Translations under genes and position numbers: made by a program | Notes under the pieces: generated by a model | Databases searched by the model: none | The model's input: only the letters and a program-made list of their open reading frames with translations | What the model was told of the DNA's origin: nothing | Origin: CAYVMN01 sp964452575 | GTDB lineage: Bacteria; Desulfobacterota; DSM-4660; Desulfatiglandales; Desulfatiglandaceae | NCBI GenBank assembly: GCA_964452575.1 | Contig: CAYVMN010000069.1 | Coordinates: 1-20,586 of the forward strand | DNA length: 20,586 nt | Reading direction: 5' to 3' | In this document: piece after piece, positions 1-6,904 of the stretch | Layout: the number at the start of each line of letters is the position of its first letter | Numbering within the stretch: the first letter of the stretch is position 1

Positions 1-1
1 G

Positions 2-871
2 GTCACGTTTTCAGGGCTTATTGAGGAGATTGGGGAAGACCCGGAGACGTTCAGCGAGATCGTCAGCGATCGTATGGTAAAGGAGCTGACACCGGCTGGA
101 ATCCTGGCCGGATTGGGAACCATTGCGGCAGCCTCTCTCAATCTATCGACCTCTATAGTCACTTCGGTCCCGATCTTGTCAAGCCTAGCTGGATATGGTC
201 TGGTCAAGGGATTAAAGGGGATTCTTGAGGCAAACAACTTTGAATGTACGGAGAAAAATGGGCGTTGGGAGATAACACAAACAATACCATCGAAGGACAT
301 GCGTCCTGCGGGGGAGGAAAAGGAAATGACAGAAAAAAAGGACAAAGATGAAAAAGACGGTGCTGTGAGCTTTGATTTCGGCCTTGGAGGCCTCTTCAAA
401 GGTCTGGGAAACCTCATCGATTCTGCCACGAAACTGGCTGAAAAAGGGGAAGAACTGTCCAGGACAGGAGAAATCGATTTCAGTGGCCTGGAAAAAATCA
501 AGGGTCTCAAGGACTTGAAGGGGGTCTACGGGGTAAGGATCCGCACCTTGGCAGATGGGAGACCCTCGGTTCAGCCATTTGGAAACATCAAGCGAACACC
601 CAAAGGTCCGGGAGTGGAGGAAGTGCGTGAACCCATAGTAGATGTGTTTGACGAAGACGACGAAATCCATGTTGTTGCAGAGATGCCGGGCGTCGACGAA
701 AAGGACATCAGAGTGGGAATAAACGGGGATATCTTGAATATCGAGGCCCAAGGACAAGGCAGGAAATACGAAAAAGAGATCCTCCTTTCGAGACAGGCCA
801 AGGGCGAGGATATGAAGTGGTCCTACAAGAACGGAATATTGGAAATAAAGATTGCTGCCGCCAGGGATTAG
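2..871 (+). CDS. GvpH-like Hsp20/alpha-crystallin protein, 5' partial, with N-terminal extension
   Basis: The reading frame is open from the first bases of the window to the TAA-type stop at 871, so the gene is 5' partial. The last ~180 residues, from the ATG at 326, match the GvpH-like small heat-shock layout. They have a charged start, a Gly/Phe-rich F-D-F-G-L-G-G-L-F-K-G stretch, the V-R-E-P-I-V-D-V-F-D strand, the A-E-M-P-G-V core of the alpha-crystallin domain, and a final Y-K-N-G-I-L-E-I strand. In gas-vesicle clusters such proteins are thought to act as accessory chaperones; no gvp neighbour is visible here. The ATG at 326 has a purine-rich GGAGGAAAAGGAA ahead of it and could be the true start. 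However, at least 108 codons upstream are in frame without a stop. They encode an Ala/Gly/Leu/Ser-rich, possibly membrane-active helix region (roughly positions 100-230) that I do not recognise. The Hsp20 call is firm, the GvpH name is moderate, and the extension is unexplained. Confidence 0.75.
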   Translation, partial: VTFSGLIEEIGEDPETFSEIVSDRMVKELTPAGILAGLGTIAAASLNLSTSIVTSVPILSSLAGYGLVKGLKGILEANNFECTEKNGRWEITQTIPSKDMRPAGEEKEMTEKKDKDEKDGAVSFDFGLGGLFKGLGNLIDSATKLAEKGEELSRTGEIDFSGLEKIKGLKDLKGVYGVRIRTLADGRPSVQPFGNIKRTPKGPGVEEVREPIVDVFDEDDEIHVVAEMPGVDEKDIRVGINGDILNIEAQGQGRKYEKEILLSRQAKGEDMKWSYKNGILEIKIAAARD

Positions 872-905
872 TCGCAAGACATCGGGCCTAAGGAATCCAG
901 CTGAT

Positions 906-1005
906 GGTTCGCGGGTTCAGAGGTTCGGGGTTCAGGATTAACCTTACCCCCACTCCGCATTCCGCGTTCCGCACTCTGCATTCCACACTCCCCACTCCTC
1001 ATCCC
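906..1005. repeat. Short-word stutter: GGTTC-type (906-937) then C-rich CATTCC/CACTCC-type (950-1005)
   Basis: After the stop of the GvpH-like gene, GGTTC recurs four times at about 8-base spacing with small changes. It is followed by a C-rich run built from CACTCC, GCATTCC and GCGTTCC. The C-rich words are the reverse complement of the GGAGTGCGGATT wording seen at 12251-12265. The ORF that crosses it (904-1107) has a composition dictated by the repeat, and I do not regard it as a gene. Confidence 0.7.
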
Positions 1006-1011
1006 ACGGTT

Positions 1012-1047
1012 ATGGCACATCTGCCCCAATTGGGGTTGCTGTGCCAT
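1012..1047. promoter_or_regulatory. 36-bp dyad with ATGGCACA arms around CCCCAATTGGGG
   Basis: ATGGCACA (1012-1019) and TGTGCCAT (1040-1047) are perfect inverted 8-mers. They lie symmetrically, 4 bases out on each side, around a perfect 12-base palindrome CCCCAATTGGGG (1024-1035). There is no T tract after it, so it is a poor intrinsic terminator. The symmetry fits a binding site for a dimeric or tetrameric regulator, and a further ATGGCACA half-site lies at 1092-1099. The regulator is unknown; an upstream activator site for the sigma-54 promoter at 1246 is possible. Confidence 0.5.
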
Positions 1048-1245
1048 ACATTCCTCTCATCAACTTGTGGGCGCTCAGGTCCTAAATCTGAATGGCACAA
1101 TGGATGAGCACCCCACCGCCTTAGGCCCAAATATCTAGTAACGATTTGAAATTTAATAGTTTTTCAAAATCTCAACCCCACCTTTAAACAAGTCCTACCG
1201 AACATTGTTATATGCATTCTGCACGGAGAATAGAGCAATCTTCCC

Positions 1246-1260
1246 TGGCACAAAAGATGC
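1246..1260 (+). promoter_or_regulatory. Candidate sigma-54 (-24/-12) promoter for the REC-GAF-HD-GYP gene
   Basis: TGGCACAAAAGATGC fits the sigma-54 consensus TGGCACG-N4-TTGC. The invariant GG (1247-1248) and GC (1259-1260) are exactly 10 bases apart, a C precedes the T of the -24 element, and A-rich bases follow the -12 element. Transcription would start near 1272, leaving a leader of about 130 bases before the start codon at 1402. The prediction comes from sequence only; no enhancer-binding regulator gene is in the window. Confidence 0.55.
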
Positions 1261-1401
1261 AAACATTTAAACGGGTTATTGTGTTCAGATTCGAGAATCC
1301 AGGGTTTCTGTGCTCGTTGCTATAGGATTGAAGATTGACGGAGGACGGGCTCCCCGCTCTTACTGGGGTTTCTCAGATCTTGGGGTGAGGAGTGAACTGT
1401 A

Positions 1402-2898
1402 ATGAACGTACTCGTAGCTGATGATGAAAAAGATCAATTGGAAATCGTGGGAAGAATGTTGAGGAGCAAAGGGAACAAGGTTCTTGGAGTTTTAAGCTCA
1501 GAAGAGGCCCTCAAAAAGCTGGATAGCAATGAGACTAAGATTGATGTGGTCCTGACTGACTATGCCATGCCAGGGATGGACGGGATGGAACTGTTAAGAA
1601 AGATACGCGAAAAAAACGCATCTTTGCCAGTGGTTATGATGACAGGTTACGGGGAAAAGGATCTTGTTATTGATGCCTTACGGAACCGTTGTGATGGTTT
1701 TATCGAAAAACCCTTCAGCGTGGATCAGATACACGAGGAAATTAAAAGGGCCAAGGCAAACCAGGCGATAAAATCGCTCATGGATAAAACAGGATTAGAT
1801 GTTTACAAAGAATTGGAGGACATAACTTTTCGATCTTATGCCATGTATGTTGAAGGTAAGCTACTCACTGTTGGCCTTAATATGGATGAACTGGCCGGTA
1901 TGACCGCCGACATGTTTGTGGAACTCATGCGGGTCGAGTTGGGATATCTGATGCTGTTGGATGAAAGCTCCCGGGAATTGACCATTAAAGCGGTCAAGGG
2001 CCTAAAGCGAAACCATATCAAAAAGGGGAGCAGCATTAGAATAGAAAAGCCCATTAAGGAATGGATCGTTAATTGGAACAAGCCCATCCTACTTTCGGAA
2101 TTGGATGAATTGCCCGTAAAAGACTTCTTTCGCGGCATAGCAGAAGAGACCGGATATGAGATTGTCCTCTCTATTCCATTGTTGTCAAAAGACAAGTTTA
2201 TTGGTCTGGTCAACCTTGGTGAGAGAGAATCTAAAGACCGGTTTAGTCAGACAGACCTTCAGCATCTATTTACCATGTCCTGGCATGTGGCGGTTTCCAT
2301 AGAGAACGCAAAGCTATACCAGGGATTGTATAGAAGCTATTTGAGCACTGTAAGCGCCCTGGCAGAGGCCATAGAATCAAAAGACCCTTACACGCGCGGT
2401 CATTCTGACCGTGTATCAAGGTTCGCCACCTCCATAGCGGAAGCCATGAATTTTTCAAGACGGGAAATTGAAGCTGTCCGGGTTGCAGGCATCCTGCACG
2501 ATGTAGGCAAGATCGGGATTCCGGAAGGTCTTCTCTTGAAATTTGCACCTCTGACAAAAGCTGAATTTGAGGTTATTAAGGAACATAGCTCCATTAGCAT
2601 AAAGATAATCGAAAAGGCCGAGTTTCCCTGGGATATAAGATCATTAGCCCGCCATCATCACGAGCGATATGATGGAGGCGGTTATCCGGACGGCCTCAAG
2701 AGAGATGATATCCCGCTTGGGGCCCGGATTCTGGCCGTGGCCGACACCTATGAGGCCTTATTGGCAGACAGGCCTTACCGCAAAGGCTTCCCCAAAGAAA
2801 AGGCCCTTGACATAATCAAAGAGGTTGGCGGCACCCAACTTGACCCTGAAATTGTAGCGGTATTCCTGGAGCTGGTGGAAAAGGGGGAGATTGAGTAG
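1402..2898 (+). CDS. Response regulator with REC, GAF and HD-GYP domains (c-di-GMP phosphodiesterase)
   Basis: This 498-residue protein has three modules. Residues 1-120 form a receiver with acidic pair D7/D8, phospho-acceptor D53, T81 and K103. Residues ~150-300 look like a GAF domain (strand pattern E-L-G-Y-L-M-L-L-D and S-I-P-L-L). Residues ~320-495 are a complete HD-GYP domain with H366-D367, the H418-H419-H420-E421 stretch, D424 and G427-Y428-P429. HD-GYP proteins with these residues hydrolyse cyclic-di-GMP, so the protein should lower c-di-GMP when the receiver is phosphorylated; the kinase is unknown. The ATG at 1402 follows an AGGAG at 1388-1392. It stands alone with its own leader and the sigma-54 candidate upstream, ahead of the che genes on the same strand. 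The GAF ligand cannot be told from sequence. Confidence 0.9.
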   Translation: MNVLVADDEKDQLEIVGRMLRSKGNKVLGVLSSEEALKKLDSNETKIDVVLTDYAMPGMDGMELLRKIREKNASLPVVMMTGYGEKDLVIDALRNRCDGFIEKPFSVDQIHEEIKRAKANQAIKSLMDKTGLDVYKELEDITFRSYAMYVEGKLLTVGLNMDELAGMTADMFVELMRVELGYLMLLDESSRELTIKAVKGLKRNHIKKGSSIRIEKPIKEWIVNWNKPILLSELDELPVKDFFRGIAEETGYEIVLSIPLLSKDKFIGLVNLGERESKDRFSQTDLQHLFTMSWHVAVSIENAKLYQGLYRSYLSTVSALAEAIESKDPYTRGHSDRVSRFATSIAEAMNFSRREIEAVRVAGILHDVGKIGIPEGLLLKFAPLTKAEFEVIKEHSSISIKIIEKAEFPWDIRSLARHHHERYDGGGYPDGLKRDDIPLGARILAVADTYEALLADRPYRKGFPKEKALDIIKEVGGTQLDPEIVAVFLELVEKGEIE

Positions 2899-2913
2899 GG
2901 ATCGGGGATTTAT

Positions 2914-2936
2914 GATTGTTGATTGTTGATTGATGA
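2914..2936. repeat. GATTGTT tandem words, left arm of an inverted pair around the S23-family gene
   Basis: GATTGTTGATTGTTGATTG is a 7-base unit in tandem starting 16 bases after the stop of the HD-GYP gene and running into the start codon of the next gene. Its 19-base reverse complement occurs at 3310-3344 on the other side of that gene. Confidence 0.8.
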
Positions 2937-3307
2937 TCGAAGGGAATGAGGGTTTGGATCCAGGGGAGTTGAAAAAGAGAACAAAGGAGTTTGCGCATCG
3001 TTGTGTCAAACTTGCTCTTGCATTACCAAAGAATGTGCTGGGCGCCCACCTGAGGGAACAGTTAATCCGATGTTCCATATCCGTTGCTTCGAATTATAGA
3101 GCGAGTCTTCATGCTCAATCAAAAGCCACCTTCATAGCTAAAATAGGTATCGTGATTGAAGAAGCCGACGAGTCTGAATTTTGGTTGGAATTCATTATGG
3201 ATGAAGAATTGATGAAAAGAGAAAAGGCTCTGCCTCTTTTCAACGAAGCGCACGAATTGGCATCGATCTTCACCACGACAAGAAGAACCGCTCAAAAGAA
3301 AGGATAA
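2933..3307 (+). CDS. Four-helix bundle protein, S23 / 23S rRNA intervening-sequence family
   Basis: The ATG at 2933 gives 124 residues; a TTG at 2930 adds one. The protein shows the family pattern. A first helix holds E-L-K-K-R-T-K-E-F-A and L-A-L-A-L-P-K. Then comes L-R-E-Q-L-I-R-C-S-I-S-V-A-S-N-Y-R-A, matching the usual Q-x-x-R-S-x-x-S-x-x-A-N-x-x-E/A-A signature. Next is F-I-A-K-I-G-I-V-I-E-E-A-D-E-S-E-F-W-L, and last a helix rich in Glu/Leu. The family was first found inside 23S rRNA intervening sequences but is far more common as solitary genes of unknown role. They are related in fold to the Avd accessory protein of diversity-generating retroelements. Here it lies between an HD-GYP gene and cheR, with inverted repeat arms at both ends, so it may be a small inserted unit. 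No rRNA sequence and no reverse transcriptase are nearby. Confidence 0.85.
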   Translation: MIEGNEGLDPGELKKRTKEFAHRCVKLALALPKNVLGAHLREQLIRCSISVASNYRASLHAQSKATFIAKIGIVIEEADESEFWLEFIMDEELMKREKALPLFNEAHELASIFTTTRRTAQKKG

Positions 3308-3309
3308 AC

Positions 3310-3344
3310 CCAATCAACAATCAACAATCAACAATCAACAATCC
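3310..3344. repeat. CAATCAA tandem words, right arm of the inverted pair
   Basis: CAATCAA/CAACAAT words repeat about five times directly after the stop of the S23-family gene and end just before the conserved N-terminus of cheR. It is the reverse complement of the block at 2914-2936 (19 bases perfect). In the cheR frame it translates to Asn/Gln/Ser/Thr/Ile-rich sequence with no stop. Confidence 0.85.
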
Positions 3345-3396
3345 AAATGATTCGGGCTTCCTCGCCCTCCAGAAAAGGATATTTACGGAAAAGGGA

Positions 3397-4158
3397 TTGG
3401 ATCTCAGCCAGTACAGGGAAAAGTGCCTGAAGCGGAGAATCCATGTGAGACTTAGGGCAACCGGTGCCTCTAGCTACCTGGAGTACCTAAACGTCCTGAA
3501 AAGGAACCCTTCGGAATACGGGAGGCTTCTGGATGCCCTTACCATCAATGTGACCAGTTTTTTCAGGGACAAGAGCGCTTACAGGGTAATCGAGGAAACG
3601 GTCATCCCGGGATTGCTCATGGAAAAGAAAAATAAGGGCAAAAGGGTCATTCGGATCTGGAGCGCGGGGTGTGCCAGCGGGGAAGAGGCCTATTCCATGG
3701 CCATTTTGTTCCACAAGGCATTAGGGCAAAGGATCGGAGACTTTCTCATATCCATCCATGCCACGGATATCGACGAAAAGGTCTTGGAAAAGGCCAAAAG
3801 GGCCGAGTACGAAACTATTGCCCTCTCGGGGATTGAGAGAAACATACTCATGGAATATTTTAACTGCAACCAGAGGTATTATTTAAAAGATGAGATAAAG
3901 AGGATGGTCAAGTTCAAGCGCCATGACCTCATTTCCGAAATCCCCCTTGGCTATCTCGATATCATTCTGTGCAGAAACGTGCTGATATACTTTTCAAGGG
4001 ATTTGCAGGGAAAGCTGTTTGAACAGTTCTATAAAGTCCTAAATCGCGGCGGCTACCTGATACTGGGGAAGATCGAAAGCCTGTTTGGCGAGTGGGGGCA
4101 TCTCTTTCAGCCGGTGAGCATCAAGGAGCGGATATACAGGAAGAGCGGAAACAAATAA
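3397..4158 (+). CDS. cheR: Chemotaxis protein methyltransferase CheR (start uncertain, conserved sequence begins near 3349)
   Basis: CheR methylates glutamates on chemoreceptors using S-adenosylmethionine. From the TTG at 3397 there are 253 residues. They include the N-terminal L-S-Q-Y-R-E-K-C-L-K-R-R-I helix region, L-T-I-N-V-T-S-F-F-R-D, the SAM-binding S-A-G-C-A-S-G-E-E-A-Y-S motif, H-A-T-D-I-D, H-D-L, and C-R-N-V-L-I-Y-F. The frame stays open upstream, and codons 3349-3396 encode D-S-G-F-L-A-L-Q-K-R-I-F-T-E-K-G, which is normal CheR N-terminal sequence. TTG 3397 is therefore probably too late. No in-frame ATG, GTG or TTG exists between the stop codon at 3202 and 3397. The nearest ATG (3347) is out of frame by one base. 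The start could be a non-standard codon such as the ATA at 3304, overlapping the upstream stop, or the gene was damaged by the repeat. First gene of the che operon. Confidence 0.88.
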   Translation: MDLSQYREKCLKRRIHVRLRATGASSYLEYLNVLKRNPSEYGRLLDALTINVTSFFRDKSAYRVIEETVIPGLLMEKKNKGKRVIRIWSAGCASGEEAYSMAILFHKALGQRIGDFLISIHATDIDEKVLEKAKRAEYETIALSGIERNILMEYFNCNQRYYLKDEIKRMVKFKRHDLISEIPLGYLDIILCRNVLIYFSRDLQGKLFEQFYKVLNRGGYLILGKIESLFGEWGHLFQPVSIKERIYRKSGNK

Positions 4159-4217
4159 CGGATAACAGATAACTCATGGTTGACCGTTATCGCCCAATGG
4201 AGAAAGGAGGGGATAAG

Positions 4218-6839
4218 ATGAGAATGACGATTGGCAAAAAATTATCTTTGGGTTTTGGGGTTTTAGTACTACTTTTGGTTATTTTTGGCATTGTGGTGCT
4301 AATCAATATAACTGATATGGACAGGCAATTTGAATTTGTTGTTACGCGTGATGCATCGGTTCGTACCAATGCCAAGGAGCTTCTAGAACTCGTCGTGGAT
4401 ATGGAGACCGGGCTGAGAGGTTTCTGTATTACCCACAAAGACGAGTTCCTGGAGCCCTATAATAAAGCCATTCACAGATTTAGGGAGTTGATTGAAGAAG
4501 AAAAGAAGCTGGTGAGCGACGACCCCGGCCAGGTAAAGGCATTAGAGAAAATCGAAAGTTTAGTTAATGAATGGCAGGAGAAGACGGCTAAACCCGAGAT
4601 TGCCATGGCCAGAAAAGTTGCTAAAGGTACTATTCATGCCGATTACCTCCAGGGTGTTTTGGCAAAGGGTGTGGGTCAAGGGATAATGGATGGAATGCGC
4701 AGAATAATGGACGAGATGATAAAAGACTTCAGAACAGACGGGAACATCAAAGGCGAATTCTTGACTGAAGCGATAGCCAAGGCCATGGTTGATCAGGAGA
4801 CCGGGGAGCGGGGGTTTTTAATCACAGGGAAAGAGGAATTCTTAGAGCCCTACGAAATAGGAAAGAAGCACCTGGAGGAAGAGCTTAAGGCTCTAAGGAC
4901 ACTGGTTTCAAATGCCCATGATCGACCGGCCACTTTTAATGACCTGGACGCATTGGAGAAGTTGGCGAATAAATGGCTCAAAGAGATTGGTGAACCGGGG
5001 ATTGAATTGCGGCGTCAGGTGAATCTGGGACAAAAGACAAATCAGGATATTGAAAATTTTGTCATCAAGGGAGTCGGCAAGGCAACTCTGGATGAGATGC
5101 GCGAAATTATGGACCGTATGAAAGATCGATTTGTAAAGGCTGAAAACGAAAGAGGGCAGAGATTGCTGGTTCAGATCGCCAAGGATATGGTGGATCAGGA
5201 AACCGGGCTACGGGGGTTTATGCTCACCGGCAGGGATGAGTTTTTTGAACCTTACACAAGTGGACAAAAGCTGTTCAAAGAGAACGTTAATGAATTACGT
5301 AAGCTCAATTCCAATACCTATGACGTCCCCTCCATGAAACTGAGTATTGATAGATTAGAAAGACTTGCAGGGGAGTGGCACGAAAAGGCGGCCAGGCCTC
5401 AAATCGCTGCCCGACGTGAGATGAACAAGCATCCAGAGACCATCAAGGATGTGGCGACCATGGTGGCGGCCGGGACAGGTAAAAATATGATGGATCAGAT
5501 AAGAGACGAGTTTGGTAACTTCATAGAGGGGCAAGACAAGAATACAGCCAAGCGTTATGCAAGTGCCTCTGCAGCGGCCGGTGGGACAGAAAGAATAACC
5601 ATCATTTTAGTTATATTCTCAATAATCTTTGGCAGTATCCTAGCGGCCCTCATCGCCCGGCGTATCACCAAGCCTCTTCAGACAGTAGTCGGCCGGATAG
5701 ACGAGATAGCAGGTTCAGCAGGTGATCTTACGGCTGAGGTCCCGGTTGCCACCAAGGATGAGATTGGAGATCTGGCAGGGGCGTTTAATAAGATGTTAGG
5801 GGGATTGAGGGGTATGGTCAGGCAAACCTTAGAGGTCGCCGAAGGGGTCAGCTCTTCTGCCCAGGGGTTGTCTGCCTCTGCGCAAGAGATGAATGCCTCG
5901 GTGGAGGAGGTCTCTTCAACCGTTCAGCAGATCGCCAAGGGATCTACAGACCAGGCAGAGGCTACCGAGAGGGCATCTGGGAGCATAGAGGAGATGTCCT
6001 CTGCCATCGGGCAGGTGTCCACAAGTGCCCAGTCTGCGGCGAGCGTGTCGGCCAAGAACGCTGAATCAGCGAAGGCGGGTGGCGAGGCAGCCAGAGAAGC
6101 GGTAAAGAAGATGGAGCAGATCAATGCGGTGGTGAGTGATTCCGCAGCCGCAGTGAAAAACCTGGGTGAGCGGTCCCAGCAGATCGGCGAGATCGTCAAG
6201 GTGATTTCCAACATTGCTGATCAGACCAACCTGCTGGCCTTAAACGCTGCCATTGAAGCAGCCCGTGCCGGAGACGCAGGGCGGGGTTTTGCGGTGGTTG
6301 CAGAAGAGGTACGAAAACTGGCCGAAGAATCGGGAAAGGCTGCCGATGAGATCTCCACGTTGATTGCCAACATACAGAATGAGACCCAGAAGGCGGTTTC
6401 TGCCATGGAAGTCGGAGCCAGGGAGGTCGGTGAAGGCAGGGAGATTGTGAATACTGCAGGCAGGTCTTTTGAAGAGATTGTTCAGAGAGTGGAAGAAACG
6501 GCCGGTATGGTTCAGCAGATTTCTCAGGCCTCGATGCAGTTAGCTGAGAGCTCCAAGAGTGTTGTCAAGTCCATTGAGGAAGTCTCTTCTACTGCTCAGG
6601 AGAGTGCCTCGGCGGCCCAGGAGGCTTCAGCTTCCACTGAGGAGCAGACCGTTTCCATGGAGGAGATGGCCTCTTCGGCCCAGGAGCTGGCGGACATGGC
6701 TGTCGGGCTGAAAGATCTGGTATCAAAGTTCAAGCTGAATGGGACCCCCGCTACTCCGATCACATCCGAAACCGTACGGGCCCAACCGTTGAAAAAAGCA
6801 CGCCCCCCGTTTCGAGGCACCATCGGACAAAGAAAGTGA
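4218..6839 (+). CDS. Methyl-accepting chemotaxis protein with three tandem CHASE3-like sensor modules
   Basis: A transmembrane receptor of 873 residues that signals to CheA through CheW. I chose the ATG at 4218 because AGGAGGGG (4205-4212) lies 5 bases before it; the in-frame ATG at 4176 has no such site. A first membrane helix spans ~10-32. The periplasmic part has three related modules of ~130 residues. Each carries D-x-E-T-G-x-R-G-F-x-x-T/I-x-x-x-E-F-x-E-P-Y, at about residues 62, 190 and 324, followed by a W-x-E/K-x-x-x-x-P second half. This is the CHASE3 helical-bundle signature in triplicate. A second membrane helix (~459-481), HAMP (~482-535) and the coiled signalling domain follow, with hairpin tip D-Q-T-N-L-L-A-L-N-A-A-I-E-A-A-R-A-G near residue 670. 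The C-terminus is basic and lacks an N-W-E-x-F-type tether. Acidic/Gln-rich methylation helices give CheR and CheB their targets. The ligand is unknown. Confidence 0.92.
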   Translation: MRMTIGKKLSLGFGVLVLLLVIFGIVVLINITDMDRQFEFVVTRDASVRTNAKELLELVVDMETGLRGFCITHKDEFLEPYNKAIHRFRELIEEEKKLVSDDPGQVKALEKIESLVNEWQEKTAKPEIAMARKVAKGTIHADYLQGVLAKGVGQGIMDGMRRIMDEMIKDFRTDGNIKGEFLTEAIAKAMVDQETGERGFLITGKEEFLEPYEIGKKHLEEELKALRTLVSNAHDRPATFNDLDALEKLANKWLKEIGEPGIELRRQVNLGQKTNQDIENFVIKGVGKATLDEMREIMDRMKDRFVKAENERGQRLLVQIAKDMVDQETGLRGFMLTGRDEFFEPYTSGQKLFKENVNELRKLNSNTYDVPSMKLSIDRLERLAGEWHEKAARPQIAARREMNKHPETIKDVATMVAAGTGKNMMDQIRDEFGNFIEGQDKNTAKRYASASAAAGGTERITIILVIFSIIFGSILAALIARRITKPLQTVVGRIDEIAGSAGDLTAEVPVATKDEIGDLAGAFNKMLGGLRGMVRQTLEVAEGVSSSAQGLSASAQEMNASVEEVSSTVQQIAKGSTDQAEATERASGSIEEMSSAIGQVSTSAQSAASVSAKNAESAKAGGEAAREAVKKMEQINAVVSDSAAAVKNLGERSQQIGEIVKVISNIADQTNLLALNAAIEAARAGDAGRGFAVVAEEVRKLAEESGKAADEISTLIANIQNETQKAVSAMEVGAREVGEGREIVNTAGRSFEEIVQRVEETAGMVQQISQASMQLAESSKSVVKSIEEVSSTAQESASAAQEASASTEEQTVSMEEMASSAQELADMAVGLKDLVSKFKLNGTPATPITSETVRAQPLKKARPPFRGTIGQRK

Positions 6840-6861
6840 TGCGGATTTCGGATTTATTTAG

Positions 6862-6888
6862 CCAATCGTCAATCAGCAATCATCAATT
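6862..6888. repeat. Degenerate CAATC words before the cheW ribosome binding site
   Basis: CAATCGTCAATCAGCAATCATCAATTG is a decayed form of the CAATCAA stutter at 3310-3344, in the same orientation relative to its downstream gene. It ends three bases before GGAGGG (6892-6897), the cheW ribosome binding site, and fills most of the mcp-cheW gap. Confidence 0.55.
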
Positions 6889-6904
6889 GATGGAGGGCCA
6901 TATC

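Larger units (their letters stand above)
884..1128. repeat. 245-bp non-coding segment bounded by a 10-bp perfect inverted repeat
   Basis: GGGCCTAAGG at 884-893 is matched by its exact reverse complement CCTTAGGCCC at 1119-1128. The segment between holds the GGTTC-type and C-rich word repeats and the 36-bp dyad, and has no convincing gene. It could be a small MITE-like insertion, or the two arms of a very long hairpin after the upstream gene. No clear target-site duplication flanks it. Together with 1129-1401 it makes up the 530-base gap between genes. Confidence 0.45.

Noticed and set aside
212..877. 221-codon minus-strand frame opposite the GvpH-like gene
   Set aside because: Shadow of a well-supported plus-strand gene; composition is not protein-like (many Phe, His, Cys) and no family is recognisable.
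1015..1029. Sigma-54 promoter at the first TGGCACA
   Set aside because: Ten bases after GG the sequence is CC, not GC; better explained as a dyad arm.
904..1107. 67-codon plus-strand frame
   Set aside because: Its residues (Thr-Pro-His-Ser-Ala-Phe-Arg runs) come directly from the short-word repeats.
2758..3078. Minus-strand frame across the HD-GYP/S23 junction
   Set aside because: Opposes two good genes and reads through the GATTGTT repeat (I-N-Q-Q-S-T-I-I-N).
2914..3344. CRISPR array
   Set aside because: Units are 7 bases in direct tandem with no spacers, and no cas gene is present.
5924..6406. Minus-strand frames within the MCP signalling domain
   Set aside because: Produced by Ala/Ser-rich codon use of the receptor coiled coil; no independent features.
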